A DNA stretch of 38,242 nt from Deltaproteobacteria bacterium (GTDB lineage Bacteria > Desulfobacterota > BSN033 > UBA1163). Position numbers and translations under genes: made by a program. The notes below the pieces were generated by a model. The model worked only from the letters and a program-made list of their open reading frames with translations, was not told the origin of the DNA and did no database searches. Where the stretch lies: the NCBI GenBank assembly GCA_016874935.1, contig VGSS01000014.1:1-38242 (forward strand), given 5' to 3'. This document shows positions 1 to 6,844 of the stretch, in pieces (the stretch's first letter is position 1; each line of letters begins with the position of its first letter).

Positions 1-253
1 TGACCCCTATTAGCTGTTATTTTTGATTCACAATGGAGAGGAAAACTTCTTATCCCCATGATATCCCTCATATGCTCATACCCACCCATCAATCCACTCA
101 CGCAAACACCTCTCCACAAGGATGAATTTACCTTGAGAATAATCATACTCCTTGTATCTCGCCATATCCCTCCCCTTTCTGATAAGCGGTCTCTTGGAAT
201 CTTACGAATAAAGATATGGCGATATTATCACGTTTTAAGGACTTTTTCTACAG
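1..253. other. no gene recognised; window edge
   Basis: No open frame here has a credible ribosome binding site or a recognisable product. One plus-strand frame is open from 58 but reads like non-coding sequence. A short inverted repeat (CGCCATATC near 163 and GATATGGCG near 213) is visible, with no T-tract to make it a terminator. Confidence 0.5.
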
Positions 254-317
254 ATTCAACGATTGAGGTCAGCGGTGGCTGCAAGCCATCCGCTGGAGTG
301 ATTTGATTGTGTTAGAT
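254..317. other. attC-like recombination site (degenerate)
   Basis: The site is bounded by ATTCAAC (254-260, fits RYYYAAC) and GTTAGAT (311-317, fits GTTRRRY). Between them lies a strong hairpin (270-295; CAGCGG and CCGCTG arms, TGGCT/AGCCA above, with one unpaired base). It abuts the stop codon of the minus-strand gene at 317-502, which is exactly where an integron cassette carries its attC site. One arm is about 6 nt longer than the usual 18 nt, so it is either degenerate or a chance resemblance. No integrase gene is in the window. Confidence 0.42.
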
Positions 318-502
318 CAACAGCGAATATTTAGCCCCAGAGATTCCACGCCAATGTATTTCATGACCTCATCATGGTTCTTTATTTCTTTCATAAGCCT
401 ATCATAAGTTTGTTGGGTTTCAGGTGGATTCTGACCTTGGATTTGGTTATTGATTGCTTCAAACACAGCTTCTCCTGCAAAATTCAAATCTTTTGAAGAC
501 AT
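317..502 (-). CDS. small hypothetical protein, possible integron cassette gene
   Basis: A 61-residue soluble, acidic protein with no signal peptide or membrane segment. The start is well supported: GGAGGT sits 3 nt before the ATG on the minus strand. The middle contains NPPETQQTYDRLMKE, which resembles to me the NPPET-x3-Y-x-RL pattern of small C-terminal domains of the DUF1841 type. Those domains normally continue about 30 residues further, so this copy may be truncated. It lies 43 bp after yraN on the same strand, and its stop codon touches an attC-like site. The function is unknown; the gene is probably real because of the strong ribosome binding site. Confidence 0.55.
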   Translation of the reverse strand: MSSKDLNFAGEAVFEAINNQIQGQNPPETQQTYDRLMKEIKNHDEVMKYIGVESLGLNIRC

Positions 503-545
503 TTTACCTCCGGACTAATTACTCCGAACTCCTAACTTCTTTTTT

Positions 546-911
546 TTATCCCCAACTCAAATCAAAGGCATCCCTGATTAGTTCGATCTCTTCTTCTTTT
601 TGCCTGAGGAGAATGGCTACGACATCAAACCTTGCCTTCACATCCTTGAGTCGCTTCTCATTTAAATAGTTCAGGGCAACTCTTGAAAGCTGCTTTTGTT
701 TCCGAGAGTTGACAGCCAGCTGAGGGGGGCCAAATTCTGTCGAGGTTCGAGTTTTCACTTCGATAAAGACCAGAGTATCTTTTTCTTTGCCAATAATGTC
801 CATCTCCCCCATTTTACAGATATAATTTTTTTCAAGGATGCGATAACCGTTCTTTTTTAAAAAACGGAGGGCTATCTCTTCACCCTTCTTGCCCAGCTCT
901 TTTTTCTGCAT
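546..911 (-). CDS. yraN: YraN/UPF0102 family endonuclease-like protein
   Basis: A 121-residue member of the UPF0102 family, which has a restriction-endonuclease-like fold and whose cellular role is still unclear (linked to DNA processing or repair). Visible motifs are GKKGEEIALRFLKKNGY at the N-terminus, the GEMDIIG segment and FIEVKTRT, which carry the conserved E, D and ExK residues of the PD-(D/E)xK-like core. I place the start at the ATG of MQKKELGKKGEE; a TTG five codons upstream is possible. It is the usual last member of the trmD-rplS-rnhB operon in many bacteria, and the same order is kept here. Confidence 0.9.
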   Translation of the reverse strand: MQKKELGKKGEEIALRFLKKNGYRILEKNYICKMGEMDIIGKEKDTLVFIEVKTRTSTEFGPPQLAVNSRKQKQLSRVALNYLNEKRLKDVKARFDVVAILLRQKEEEIELIRDAFDLSWG

Positions 912-1072
912 TGCTTTGTAACCCAATGCGGGACAGGAATGTCCCGCCTATCAAACTGGTTCTTTTTTCTTAAAGATTTCTTCCCTCCATCTCCCTATCT
1001 CTTTGTCCGTGTTTTCATTCCGCATTCCGTAATCCGAAATCCGCAATTGGTTCTTCTACCCCCATTTTCCCA

Positions 1073-1699
1073 TCATAAATATTCCTTTACGCCTCGGAAG
1101 GTCTTCCGGTGGAGTTCGCAGATGCCGAATGTCTCAATGGCCTTCCGGTGCTCCTTTGTTCCATAACCCTTATGTTTCGCAAAATTATACTGCGGGTATT
1201 TTTGATGGCACTCCAGCATCATACGGTCCCGGGTTACCTTGGCCACAATGGATGCCGCCGCAATGGAGTTGCAAATCTGGTCTCCTTTGCGGATAGGCTT
1301 CTGGGGTACGGGAAAATGGAGGGGCTGATTTCCATCGATCAGAATAAAATCGGGGGATAAGGGAAGACTCTCAACAGCCAGGACCATCGCTTTCAAAGTG
1401 GCCTGGAGGATATTGAGGAGATCGATCTCTTCCTGACGGACTGTTCCGATGCCCACTGATAGAGCTTTTGCAAGGATAACTTTGCATAGTTCCTCTCTTT
1501 TTCTGGAAGGAATCTGTTTGGAGTCGAAGAGCTTCTGACCGATACCTTCTTCCGGAAGGATGACAGCCGCGGCCACGACAGGCCCGGCGAGAGGACCTCT
1601 TCCCACCTCATCCACACCGGCAATCCGCTGGTAGCCCTGCCCACGGTACATCTTTTCGAAGTAGTCCATCGGCTGAGCGGGAAGAGAAGGAAAAAGCAT
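1073..1699 (-). CDS. rnhB: ribonuclease HII
   Basis: Removes RNA from RNA-DNA hybrids and starts repair of single misincorporated ribonucleotides by cutting 5' of the ribonucleotide. Recognised from the type II motif GVDEVGRGPLAGPVVAAAV (catalytic Asp-Glu pair), the ILIDGN segment (third acidic residue), and SIAAASIVAKVTRDRMM with the fourth Asp, followed by the KGYGTKEHRKAI block. The length of 208 residues is normal. The frame stays open upstream to 1744, but that extension falls inside an intergenic repeat. I therefore start at the ATG at 1699; the ATG of MDYFEK at 1669 is an alternative. It lies between rplS and yraN in the operon. Confidence 0.95.
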   Translation of the reverse strand: MLFPSLPAQPMDYFEKMYRGQGYQRIAGVDEVGRGPLAGPVVAAAVILPEEGIGQKLFDSKQIPSRKREELCKVILAKALSVGIGTVRQEEIDLLNILQATLKAMVLAVESLPLSPDFILIDGNQPLHFPVPQKPIRKGDQICNSIAAASIVAKVTRDRMMLECHQKYPQYNFAKHKGYGTKEHRKAIETFGICELHRKTFRGVKEYL

Positions 1700-1790
1700 C
1701 AGAATTCCATCTGGAATGATGCGTTGCTGGAATAATGGACCCAATATTCCATTCTTCCAGCATTCCAGTATTCCAATATTTTACTGGGTG
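1700..1790. repeat. intergenic TTCCAATATTCCA-type repeat
   Basis: The rplS-rnhB gap contains short, imperfect units built on ATTCCA and TTCCAG (for example CCAATATTCCATTCTTCCAG). The same unit type recurs at 33300-33470 between the polyamine genes. This looks like a genome-specific low-complexity spacer repeat, not a coding sequence. Confidence 0.6.
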
Positions 1791-2137
1791 GCTTGTTTTT
1801 TTTCGCCTTTGATCCTGGCCGCCTTGCCTTTCAGGCCTCTCAGATAGAAGAGCTTGGCCCGTCTCACCTTCCCTCGGCTCATCACATCGATCCGATCAAT
1901 TCTGGGAGAATGCATGGCAAAGATTCTCTCCACCCCTATCCCATAGGAGATCTTCCTGACGGTGAAGGTCGACCGGATTCCTCCGGCCCTTTTGCGAATG
2001 ACCACTCCTTCAAAGGGCTGTATTCTCTCTTTTTCTCCCTCGATGATTTTCACGTGGACCCGGATCGTATCACCCACCTTGAATGGGGTGAGGTCCGTTC
2101 GTAACTGTTCCCTTTCAATTATCTCTAACGGATTCAT
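1781..2137 (-). CDS. rplS: 50S ribosomal protein L19
   Basis: The large-subunit protein at the 30S-50S interface. Its 118 residues are normal for the family. Diagnostic segments are [29 protein letters not shown] and SFTVRKIS-like [17 protein letters not shown], ending with the basic [23 protein letters not shown] tail region. The start ATG is preceded by GGGAGAG. It sits between the RNA methyltransferase gene and rnhB in the conserved trmD operon. Confidence 0.98.
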   Translation of the reverse strand: MNPLEIIEREQLRTDLTPFKVGDTIRVHVKIIEGEKERIQPFEGVVIRKRAGGIRSTFTVRKISYGIGVERIFAMHSPRIDRIDVMSRGKVRRAKLFYLRGLKGKAARIKGEKKQATQ

Positions 2138-2159
2138 CTTACTCTCCCTTCTGTTCGAT

Positions 2160-2245
2160 TGCGGAATGTGGAATGCGGAGTGCAGAATAGAAGATCTTAA
2201 AACCAGGTTATTAAAAATTCCGCATTCCGAATTCCGAATTCCGAA
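2160..2245. repeat. intergenic GGAATGCGGAAT-type repeat
   Basis: A cluster of direct and inverted copies of CGGAAT/ATTCCG units (GCGGAATGTGGAATGCGG, then CGCATTCCGAATTCCG). Close relatives occur at about 1015-1050, 4885-5045, 20425-20620 and 23306-23380. No coding potential is apparent. Confidence 0.6.
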
Positions 2246-2246
2246 A

Positions 2247-2813
2247 TTATTCGATGCGTTCCCCTAACAGCCGATCCAGGATGATGGCAACGGCTGAACG
2301 AACTGAGAGGTGATTATAACCTTTTCCTTCGATCGGTGCCAATACATAATCTGAACTCCCTTTAACCTCCTGGGTCAAACCCCACCCGGTCCCGAACAGG
2401 AGGAAAAACGGAGTTTCCCGATCTTTTAGAAGTCTCCGCAAGTCTCCATAACCGATGCAATCAGGGTGAGGAGAGGCTCCTGTCGCCACTCTCTTGGCTT
2501 TCTTCTGATGGAGGCGTGAAATTTCCTGATCCGCCTCATCAATGCTCCGGGACATCCGGACGAGGGAGAGGGATTCCTTTCTCGTGGGATTATACACTGA
2601 GCCTGCCCCCTGACTCCAGTGGCTGATGATCCTCTCAACCAACTCCACCTGGCTTTCAAGGGGAGTGATGATGAAAAAACCTCCCAGCCCGAATGTCCGC
2701 GCACAGCGGGAAATATCGTGAATATCGAAGTTGGTCACAGCGGTCGTGACCACCTCTCTTCTCCTGTCATAGACAGGATGGTGAACCAATCCGATGTAGA
2801 GGTTAGAGGCCAT
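2247..2813 (-). CDS. SAM-dependent RNA methyltransferase, Methyltrn_RNA_4 type
   Basis: A 188-residue SPOUT-like protein. The N-terminus [15 protein letters not shown], the segment [21 protein letters not shown], the [11 protein letters not shown] loop and the final [18 protein letters not shown] match the trefoil-knot methyltransferase family found between trmD and rplS in many Desulfobacterota and thermophiles. The predicted reaction is methylation of tRNA or rRNA with S-adenosylmethionine; the target base cannot be read from sequence. It lies 206 bp after trmD and 109 bp before rplS, in the same direction. The family call is fairly safe, the exact substrate unknown. Confidence 0.85.
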   Translation of the reverse strand: MASNLYIGLVHHPVYDRRREVVTTAVTNFDIHDISRCARTFGLGGFFIITPLESQVELVERIISHWSQGAGSVYNPTRKESLSLVRMSRSIDEADQEISRLHQKKAKRVATGASPHPDCIGYGDLRRLLKDRETPFFLLFGTGWGLTQEVKGSSDYVLAPIEGKGYNHLSVRSAVAIILDRLLGERIE

Positions 2814-2867
2814 ATCCTACAAAAAAATTCAAACGGTAAGGGTTACGAGGTCCGCCCTGCACCATAT

Positions 2868-3019
2868 TAGGTTCAGGGCCCGTATTGTTAATAAGAGGTA
2901 ACGTTTATCGTCTCTTAATTCTTTCCACGTAATCGTAACCCCCCTTCATCCCCCCTTAACTTAAGGGGGGAATATAGGGGGGGTATCAATTTTCATGTTT
3001 CGATGGTGCTCCGCTGTCA
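2868..3019. other. intergenic gap with G/C-tract hairpins
   Basis: Between trmD and the methyltransferase gene is a palindrome with CCCCCCTTAA and TTAAGGGGGG arms (about 2952-2972), followed by another G-run. Similar CCTCCCTTT/AAAGGGAGG hairpins occur at about 15464-15515. They lack a following T-tract on the minus strand, so I read them as dispersed repeats and not as terminators. Confidence 0.45.
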
Positions 3020-3754
3020 CTAAACACTCTTCTTTGATATCTCCTCCAAAATCCTTTTATCTTCCTCAGAAAGAGAAGCTTTACTTAACAGGTCCGGCCT
3101 CCTCATCTGCGTTCTCCTCAGAGCCTCCCTCCTTCTCCAGAGAGAGATCGCCTGATGGTTTCCCGAAAGGAGGGCTTCGGGAACCCCATGCCCTCTGAAA
3201 CTTGCAGGCCGGGTATACTGGGGATATTCCAGCAAAGAGTCAAAGAAGGAATCTTCCTCCGCCGACCGGTCCGATCCTAAGACTCCGGGCAGAAACCTTG
3301 AGACCGCATCGATCAGAACCATGGCGGCCAGTTCTCCTCCGGTCAGAACATAATCCCCTATCGATATCTCCTCATCGACGAAGAGTTCCCTCACCCTCTC
3401 ATCCACTCCTTCATACCTGCCGCAGAGAAGGATCAGATGGGATCGGGAAGAGAGTTGCCTGGCCATCTCCTGATTCAACGGTTTTCCTTCGGGGGTTAGA
3501 TAGATTGTCCTGACCGATGGATCTTCTGATTTCACTTGTTCAATAGCCCGGGCAATGGGTTCCACTTTCATCACCATCCCCTGCCCTCCGCCATAGGGAG
3601 CATCATCGACGATCCGGTGCTTATCAAGGGTAAAGTCCCGGATGTTGATCGTTCTCACCTCAATCAGTTTTTTTTCAATCGCTTTGGCCAGAATGCTCTC
3701 CTGAAATGGAGAAGAAAACATCTCCGGGAAAAGGGTGAGGATGTCAAATCTCAT
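3020..3754 (-). CDS. trmD: tRNA (guanine-N1-)-methyltransferase TrmD
   Basis: Methylates G37 next to the anticodon of a subset of tRNAs, preventing +1 frameshifting. The N-terminus [13 protein letters not shown] is typical. The knot region includes [15 protein letters not shown], followed by [26 protein letters not shown] and the [16 protein letters not shown] block that precedes the C-terminal domain. Its 244 residues are normal. The start overlaps the end of rimM by 11 nt, so the two are probably translationally coupled. Confidence 0.97.
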   Translation of the reverse strand: MRFDILTLFPEMFSSPFQESILAKAIEKKLIEVRTINIRDFTLDKHRIVDDAPYGGGQGMVMKVEPIARAIEQVKSEDPSVRTIYLTPEGKPLNQEMARQLSSRSHLILLCGRYEGVDERVRELFVDEEISIGDYVLTGGELAAMVLIDAVSRFLPGVLGSDRSAEEDSFFDSLLEYPQYTRPASFRGHGVPEALLSGNHQAISLWRRREALRRTQMRRPDLLSKASLSEEDKRILEEISKKSV

Positions 3755-4271
3755 CTTCCTCCTCCCACAATCCTTCCATCCGGACCACCCTCATCACCCT
3801 TCTTTGACGGTCAATGTTCTGGATCACCCCTTCGGTTGCCGGCAGAAAGATCTCCCCTCTCTTTCCCTCGACGACATAGACATCATGGGATCCCGTTGGA
3901 AAGATCTTCTTCACCGTCCCGATCCTTCTGCCTTTCTCTGTCTCCACCACCATCCCCAGGATCTCGAACCAGTAATACTCTCCTTCTTCCGGCTCCGGGA
4001 GATCTTCTCTGCGGACAAGGATCTCCTTACCGATGAGACCCTCCGTCTCTTCGATCCTTTCGATCCCTTTTAATCTTAGGATGAGGCGTGGTGGTTGAGG
4101 GGTGACTTCCAGGACTTCAAAGGATTCCGGTTTCCCTAAGTTGTCCTTGATGAAAATCTTCTGATAAAGGAGAAAACGATCGATATCCTCCCCGAAATAA
4201 TCTACCTTAATCTTCCCCCTGACCCCATGGGGCTTCACCACCCTCCCGATTGGGCAAAAAGCTTGCTCCAT
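3744..4271 (-). CDS. rimM: ribosome maturation factor RimM
   Basis: Assists maturation of the 30S head through binding to S19. The N-terminal barrel begins with [19 protein letters not shown] and the PRC-barrel half carries [29 protein letters not shown] and [15 protein letters not shown]. Its 175 residues are in the normal range. Only 6 nt separate it from khpA upstream, and it overlaps trmD downstream. Confidence 0.96.
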   Translation of the reverse strand: MEQAFCPIGRVVKPHGVRGKIKVDYFGEDIDRFLLYQKIFIKDNLGKPESFEVLEVTPQPPRLILRLKGIERIEETEGLIGKEILVRREDLPEPEEGEYYWFEILGMVVETEKGRRIGTVKKIFPTGSHDVYVVEGKRGEIFLPATEGVIQNIDRQRRVMRVVRMEGLWEEEDEI

Positions 4272-4277
4272 GGGTCG

Positions 4278-4517
4278 CTATTCGATGATTTCCAGGACAG
4301 AGCGTTTACCCAGATTGGCAGAAGCCGCCCCAAGAATCACACGGATGGCCCTTGCCGTTCTGCCCTGTTTTCCGATCACCTTCCCCAGATCATCCTTTGC
4401 TACGGAGAGTTCGATGACCGAGGTCCTCTCCCCTTCGACTTCAGAAACCCTGACCTGCTCCGGATGGTCGACCAATGCCTTGGCGATAAACTCAATCAAC
4501 TCCTTCGTCGTCATCAT
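4278..4517 (-). CDS. khpA: KH-domain RNA-binding protein KhpA
   Basis: A 79-residue single KH domain with the GxxG loop visible in [16 protein letters not shown]. The family (KhpA, formerly YlqC) binds RNA and often works with KhpB. It occurs between rpsP and rimM in many genomes, as here. The start follows GGAGGTGGG on the minus strand. Confidence 0.94.
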   Translation of the reverse strand: MMTTKELIEFIAKALVDHPEQVRVSEVEGERTSVIELSVAKDDLGKVIGKQGRTARAIRVILGAASANLGKRSVLEIIE

Positions 4518-4585
4518 CCCACCTCCAATACGAGCAACCGCTCTCGGAGAGATCCTTGGAAATCAATCCTGGGAGAAAAGGCAAT

Positions 4586-4855
4586 CTACCCTTTTTTACT
4601 CTCCGCCAACTTCTTCGTCACACCCGATCGAATAAGAAGCTGACGGACGGTCGGGGTGGGCTGGGCTCCCTTTTTCAGCCAGCCTATCGCCTTCTCTTCC
4701 TTAATTCGGACTTCTGCCGGATCTTTCCCGGGATCGTAAATCCCTACCTGTTCGATAAACCTTCCATCTCTCGGAGAACGGCGGTCTGCAACCACAATTC
4801 GATAAAAAGGCTTCTTCTTCCCACCAAATCTCATCAATCTCATTGATGCAGCCAT
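4586..4855 (-). CDS. rpsP: 30S ribosomal protein S16
   Basis: An 89-residue small-subunit protein with the family pattern [20 protein letters not shown], then [14 protein letters not shown]. The frame is open further upstream, but the start at 4855 is fixed by GGAGGTGAT 7 nt before the ATG of MAASMRL. It is the second gene of the ffh-rpsP-khpA-rimM-trmD operon. Confidence 0.97.
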   Translation of the reverse strand: MAASMRLMRFGGKKKPFYRIVVADRRSPRDGRFIEQVGIYDPGKDPAEVRIKEEKAIGWLKKGAQPTPTVRQLLIRSGVTKKLAESKKG

Positions 4856-4869
4856 ATTGCTTTGATCAC

Positions 4870-5066
4870 CTCCTTCTTTTAAACATAAAATACGAATTTC
4901 GAATATCGAAATCCGAAACAAACCCAAAATAAAAATTTCAAAGCCTAAAACTTTTTTATTTATTTAGGTCATTTGTGATTTGAAAATTCGTGCTTGTTTT
5001 GAATTAGTCCTGCTGGACGCTCCGCCCGGATTTCGTATTCCGAATTTTAACAGAAACATTACCTCA
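4870..5066. other. ffh-rpsP intergenic spacer with degenerate repeats
   Basis: AT-rich spacer with units such as ATTTCGAATATCGAAATCCG and CGTATTCCGAATT that belong to the same family as the CGGAAT repeats elsewhere in the window. No gene or clear terminator is seen, so ffh and rpsP may still be co-transcribed. Confidence 0.4.
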
Positions 5067-6407
5067 TCAAGAAAAGAACGGAACCTGTCCTCTTCCCAGT
5101 CCTTTGCCGCCCATCTTTGAAAACTGTTTCATCATCTTTCGGGCCTGGGCATACTGTTTTAAGAGCCGGTTGACTTCCTGAACGCTTGTCCCGCTTCCCG
5201 CTGCAATCCTCAATCGCCGGCTCCCGTTGATGATCGTGAAATTGGCCCTCTCCTTGAACGTCATCGAGTTGATGATGGCCTCCACTCTCCCCAGCTCCCT
5301 ATCATCCACCTGGAGGCCTCCCATCCCTTTCATCTTCTTCGGAAGCCCGGGGATCATATTCAGAATCGATTCGAGCGATCCCATCTTTCGGACTTGCTGG
5401 AGCTGGTCCCGGAAATCCTCTAGCGTGAAAGAATCCTTTCGGATCTTCTTCTCTAATTCTCTGACCTTCTTCTCATCAAAGGTGGCCTCTGCCTTCTCGA
5501 TCAGGGTCAGGACATCGCCCATGCCCAGAATTCTTGAAACCATCCGTTCGGGATGGAAGACTTCGAGGGCATCCAACTTCTCCCCTACGCCGATGAATTT
5601 AATGGGCCTCTGCGTCACCGCTTTGATCGAAAGGGCCGCTCCTCCCCGAGCGTCCCCGTCCATTTTGGTCAGGATGATTCCATCGATGCCCAGCCGCTCA
5701 TTAAAACTCTTTGCGACATTGACCGCATCCTGCCCGGTCATAGCGTCAGCGACAAAAAGAACCTCTCTCGGTTTGATCTGTGTTTTGATTTCTCTAAGTT
5801 CAAGCATCAACGCCTCATCGATATGAAGCCTTCCAGCCGTATCGATGAGCATCAGATCGTATCCCCCTTTCAGGGCCGTATCACTTGCTTTTAGGCAGAT
5901 ATCGAGCGGCACCTGCGAGGGCCCGGGCCGGTAGAAATCGACCTTCAGATCTTCCCCTAACTTTTGCAACTGCTCGATGGCGGCCGGCCGGTAGACATCC
6001 GCTGGAACGAGGTAGGGTCGCTTCTTCATTCCCTGGAAGTGGCGGGCCAGTTTGGCCGCAGTGGTCGTTTTTCCACATCCGTGCAGGCCGACCAGCATGA
6101 TCGGAACCGGAGGGCTCCCCGAAAGCTGAACCCTCTGCTCCTGGCCGCCCATCAGTGAAGTCATCTCCTCCTTCACGATCTTGATCAGTTGCTGTGCAGG
6201 GGTAAGGCTTGCCATCACTTCCTGGCCGATGGCTCTCCCCTGGACGGACTGGATAAAATCCTTCACCACCTTGAAATTGACATCGGCTTCGAGGAGGGCC
6301 ACCCTCACCTCTTTGAGGGCCTCCTGAATGTTCTGCTCCGTTAACTTCCCATGACCTCGGAGTTTCTTAAAAACACCCTCTAATTTGGATGAAAGATTGT
6401 CAAACAT
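5067..6407 (-). CDS. ffh: signal recognition particle protein Ffh
   Basis: The SRP54 GTPase that binds signal sequences with 4.5S RNA and delivers ribosomes to FtsY. At 446 residues it has the N domain (1-90), the G domain with P-loop GLHGCGKTTTAAKLA at about 107, DTAGRLHID, TKMDGDARGGAAL, and the C-terminal M domain from about 300 with MIPGLPKKMKGMG and the RNA-binding SGTSVQEVNRLLKQYAQA segment. It is the first gene of the ribosomal operon here. No 4.5S RNA gene was recognised nearby. Confidence 0.98.
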   Translation of the reverse strand: MFDNLSSKLEGVFKKLRGHGKLTEQNIQEALKEVRVALLEADVNFKVVKDFIQSVQGRAIGQEVMASLTPAQQLIKIVKEEMTSLMGGQEQRVQLSGSPPVPIMLVGLHGCGKTTTAAKLARHFQGMKKRPYLVPADVYRPAAIEQLQKLGEDLKVDFYRPGPSQVPLDICLKASDTALKGGYDLMLIDTAGRLHIDEALMLELREIKTQIKPREVLFVADAMTGQDAVNVAKSFNERLGIDGIILTKMDGDARGGAALSIKAVTQRPIKFIGVGEKLDALEVFHPERMVSRILGMGDVLTLIEKAEATFDEKKVRELEKKIRKDSFTLEDFRDQLQQVRKMGSLESILNMIPGLPKKMKGMGGLQVDDRELGRVEAIINSMTFKERANFTIINGSRRLRIAAGSGTSVQEVNRLLKQYAQARKMMKQFSKMGGKGLGRGQVPFFS

Positions 6408-6437
6408 GACCCATGCCCAAAGCTTGGTAAACGGCTT

Positions 6438-6760
6438 ATTCTAATAATTTTTTCCCCGAATTGTCAAATTTCCCATTCGGAATATAAGCATCTCTTTTCC
6501 CGTGATAGAAATCCATGGGCATGCCAAATCCAGAGGGGCAGGCGGGCCAGCGGAGAAAGATTTAGGGCGGCACCGCTTAAGGATTGACTCCAGACGTTCC
6601 AAGACCAATAAAAACCTCATTTTCATTGACGACGAAAGTTTCCCATAAATGTCTAATGATCCGCAATCCTAAAGATTTCGGAGTCTGGTCCGCCTGCCCC
6701 TCTGGAGTCCATTTTGTCGTCACGGAATTGAAGATGCTTCCATTCGGGATTTTAGAATGG
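6438..6760. repeat. long imperfect palindrome, MITE-like or hairpin element
   Basis: The innermost clear arms are perfect 17-mers: TCCAGAGGGGCAGGCGG at 6529-6545 and its reverse complement at 6690-6706, followed by CCAG matches. Outward, AAGCATCT...CCGTGA...ATGG on the left pairs with the same string read from the right. An outermost ATTCTAA...CCCGAAT pair can also be drawn. The whole gap between ffh and the bamD-lptA gene thus folds into an approximately 300-bp imperfect inverted repeat. No transposase is encoded. The exact ends and a target duplication could not be fixed by eye. Confidence 0.55.
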
Positions 6761-6844
6761 AATCTTTAATCTTATATCAGAAGAGGTCTGGCAGGCTTCA
6801 ATGATTAAAAGGAGAAAGATCAGACCGAGGAGCCATCTTATCAT
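6752..6844 (-). pseudogene. short lipoprotein N-terminus, probably truncated gene
   Basis: The ATG overlaps the stop codon of the upstream bamD-lptA gene (ATGA arrangement), implying translational coupling. The 30-residue product begins MIRWLLGLIFLLLIIEACQT, a basic start, a hydrophobic core and a Cys in a lipobox-like position (Ile-Glu-Ala-Cys). It is followed by only about a dozen residues before a stop that lies in the outer arm of the long palindrome. I read this as the stub of an outer-membrane lipoprotein gene that was interrupted or eroded; a genuine mini-lipoprotein is the alternative. Confidence 0.5.

Noticed and set aside
2952-2972. CCCCCCTTAA/TTAAGGGGGG palindrome as a terminator between trmD and the methyltransferase gene
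   Set aside because: There is no T-tract after the stem, and similar G/C-run hairpins occur in other spacers.
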